7,139 nucleotides of DNA from Planctomycetia bacterium (GTDB lineage: Bacteria; Planctomycetota; Planctomycetia; Pirellulales; UBA1268). Made by a program: the position numbers and the translations under genes. Under the pieces are notes generated by a model, which saw only the letters and a program-made list of their open reading frames with translations, did no database searches and was not told the DNA's origin. Where the stretch lies: the NCBI GenBank assembly GCA_009919445.1, contig RGBY01000133.1, positions 1-7,139 of the forward strand, given 5' to 3'. Every line of letters starts with the position of its first letter. The first letter of the stretch is position 1. Positions 5,897-7,139 of this stretch are shown here, one piece after another.

Positions 5897-6994
5897 TCAC
5901 AGCCAGTCACCAACCGTTTGCTCAAGCTGAGCATTCTCCGCCATGCTTTTGAGTTTGCCGATTGCCCGGGTCTGAATCTGCCTAATTCGTTCCTTGCATA
6001 CACCCATTTCGGCACCAAGTTCACGGAAGGTCTTGGGCTTCCCTCCGTCAAAGCCAAACCGGGCGACGACAATCTGCTGCTCGCGTGGCTCAAGGTCATC
6101 AAGAAAAGTCGTGAAGAGTTTCCGCAGGTAACCCACCTGGTGCGGCGTGCAGAGGTCAGGATCACGTGGCTCCTCGGCTCGGTCTCTCACCGGCTCATCG
6201 TCGCTGGCAAACCGGGTCCGCTGCTGACGGCATTTCTGGGAAATCCTGAAGAAATGCCGCTGGATCGCATACGTGGCGTACGTGCTAAACCGATTTCCCA
6301 AGGCGAAGTTGAACTTTTCGACCGATCGCATCAGGGCGACGTTGCCCTCACTGACCAACTCTTCAAAGGAAAGACTCGGCTCATTGAACTTCTTGGCGAT
6401 CGAGACAACTAGACGAAGATTGGAGGTAATCAGTATGGCTTTGACTGTCTCAGCCTCAGCCAGCAGCGCCTCAACGGCCTTCAGCTGCTTCATGGTGGCC
6501 CGCTTGGGGTCAAGCCGATCGCGGCGATTGGAGGCAGCAAACTTCAACCAGTTCATTCGGCGGAAATAGAATTGCTCTTCCTCTTTCGACAAAAGCCTAG
6601 TCTGGTAAAGGCTGGCGAGGTAGGGAGAGAGCGAGCGGCCTGCTGCGGCCTTGGCCTCCCCGGGTGACCGTTCCAGTGGCACTCGCGCATCAGCCGGGGG
6701 TGTCGACGCCAATTTCTCAGCGTCTGGCTCGAGGAAGACATCACCCCCGACAAAATCAATGACTCGGGCAAAAACAGCCTCACGCTTGCGTGACAGTATT
6801 GTTTTTCGACGTTTCTCAGCCGGTGACAGGGACGCGGTTTTCTTTGCCGGCTGTGTCTTTTCTGCCTTTGCCTTTGAAGCCTGCGTCCTAACTAGTGTCT
6901 TGCTCAGGTGCGGCTTCGTCGCCACCGCGTTGTCAGCATGACGGTCCTGGGCAGACAATTTCGTACGGCGTCGGGGGGAGGCAATCGCAATCAC
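5897..6994 (-). CDS. Sigma-70 family RNA polymerase sigma factor, short region 3
   Basis: This 365-residue sigma-70 factor directs RNA polymerase to promoters. Residues 1-75 form a basic Lys/Ala/Arg-rich tail with no region 1.1. A region 1.2-like segment is SLSPYLASLYQTRLLSKEEE (121-140). Region 2 is clear at about 186-253: ILITSNLRLVVSIAKKF, then LSFEELVSEGNVALMRSVEKF, then NRFSTYATYAIQRHFFRI. Region 4 is at about 295-352, with the helix-turn-helix TFRELGAEMGVCKERIRQIQ. Only about 40 charged residues (256-295) separate regions 2 and 4, so region 3 is largely missing. This architecture resembles sigma factors I associate with planctomycetes, although many features are RpoD-like. The start is GTG at 6994, supported by AAAGGA seven bases upstream (7007-7002). 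The frame then runs into the coupled SDR-like gene. Which promoters it recognises cannot be told. Confidence 0.94.
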   Translation of the reverse strand: MIAIASPRRRTKLSAQDRHADNAVATKPHLSKTLVRTQASKAKAEKTQPAKKTASLSPAEKRRKTILSRKREAVFARVIDFVGGDVFLEPDAEKLASTPPADARVPLERSPGEAKAAAGRSLSPYLASLYQTRLLSKEEEQFYFRRMNWLKFAASNRRDRLDPKRATMKQLKAVEALLAEAETVKAILITSNLRLVVSIAKKFNEPSLSFEELVSEGNVALMRSVEKFNFALGNRFSTYATYAIQRHFFRISQKCRQQRTRFASDDEPVRDRAEEPRDPDLCTPHQVGYLRKLFTTFLDDLEPREQQIVVARFGFDGGKPKTFRELGAEMGVCKERIRQIQTRAIGKLKSMAENAQLEQTVGDWL

Positions 6995-7001
6995 GATCGG
7001 A

Positions 7002-7007
7002 TCCTTT
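7002..7007 (-). promoter_or_regulatory. Ribosome-binding site fixing the GTG start of the sigma factor
   Basis: AAAGGA on the minus strand lies seven bases before the GTG at 6994. It is the best Shine-Dalgarno match among the minus-strand genes here and supports the non-ATG start. Confidence 0.7.
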
Positions 7008-7018
7008 CTCGCAGGGCA

Positions 7019-7035
7019 GACTCAACACCTGAGTC
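7019..7035. promoter_or_regulatory. Inverted repeat in the sigma-factor leader
   Basis: GACTCA-ACACC-TGAGTC is a perfect 6-bp inverted repeat with a 5-base spacer, 12 bases upstream of the sigma factor's ribosome-binding site. It could be a dimeric regulator site or an mRNA hairpin. No convincing promoter hexamers could be assigned next to it. Confidence 0.35.
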
Positions 7036-7065
7036 GCGGGCGGTATGATTCCTTCTATCGTCTTC

Positions 7066-7088
7066 AACCGCAGAACCGGCCGGCGGTT
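7066..7088. repeat. Nested inverted repeat upstream of the sigma factor
   Basis: AACCGC (7066-7071) pairs with GCGGTT (7083-7088). A competing inner pairing, AACCG (7074-7078) with CGGTT (7084-7088), uses the same right arm, and the centre is the palindrome CCGGCCGG. The two foldings exclude each other. Function unknown; it may be chance in GC-rich DNA. Confidence 0.25.
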
Positions 7089-7139
7089 AACTGCCAGCCT
7101 CTGAAAAGGGATTTTTTTGTGGAAAAACTGGCAATTTCA

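Noticed and set aside
5864..6412. Open frame of 182 codons on the + strand opposite the sigma gene
   Set aside because: It is antisense to conserved regions 2 and 4 of the sigma factor and shows no family motif.
7119..7139. Possible + strand gene beginning at GTG 7119
   Set aside because: Only seven codons are visible before the window edge; not enough to annotate, so it is mentioned only as a lead.

Overview
The window is GC-rich bacterial chromosome, most likely from a planctomycete (Planctomycetota). I infer this from three things: the sigma factor is of the short, region-3-poor type that is abundant in that phylum; LpxI is used instead of LpxH for lipid A synthesis; and an exported SAM-methyltransferase and a small two-helix membrane protein resemble proteins I associate with planctomycetes. 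No rRNA, tRNA, insertion sequence or CRISPR array is visible. The assignment is by protein character only and has not been tested by a search.

Layout. Three genes run on the + strand from the left edge: the C-terminal peptidase half of FtsH (1-702, cut by the window edge), a small two-helix membrane protein (848-1060) and a DCC-family (DUF393) thiol protein (1106-1504). They meet a minus-strand block in a convergent spacer (1505-1667) that holds two GC-rich hairpins, one followed loosely by a T run. Read on the minus strand from the right edge, that block is: a sigma-70 family factor (6994-5897), a short-chain dehydrogenase-like protein starting 2 bases after it (5894-5130), a 168-base spacer with a perfect 10-bp palindrome, a four-helix membrane protein (4961-4446), lpxD (4405-3527), lpxI (3414-2479) and an exported methyltransferase (2432-1668).

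How the genes work together. LpxD and LpxI catalyse consecutive lipid A steps: N-acylation to UDP-2,3-diacylglucosamine, then its cleavage to lipid X and UMP. Their adjacency is therefore functional. FtsH is an envelope protease and in E. coli degrades LpxC, but a link to this cluster is only inference. The sigma factor and dehydrogenase-like gene look translationally coupled.

Most notable points. (1) lpxD lacks the N-terminal uridine-binding domain: its reading frame picks up LpxD homology at about E. coli residue 70, and the DNA where the rest should lie encodes the C-terminus of an apparently complete membrane protein. (2) The dehydrogenase-like protein has Val in place of the catalytic Tyr of the YxxxK motif. 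(3) The methyltransferase has an N-terminal export signal although SAM is a cytoplasmic cofactor. (4) The sigma factor has a long basic N-terminal tail and little or no region 3. I found no clear evidence of a wholly new multi-gene system; the truncated LpxD and the sigma/SDR pair are the best leads.
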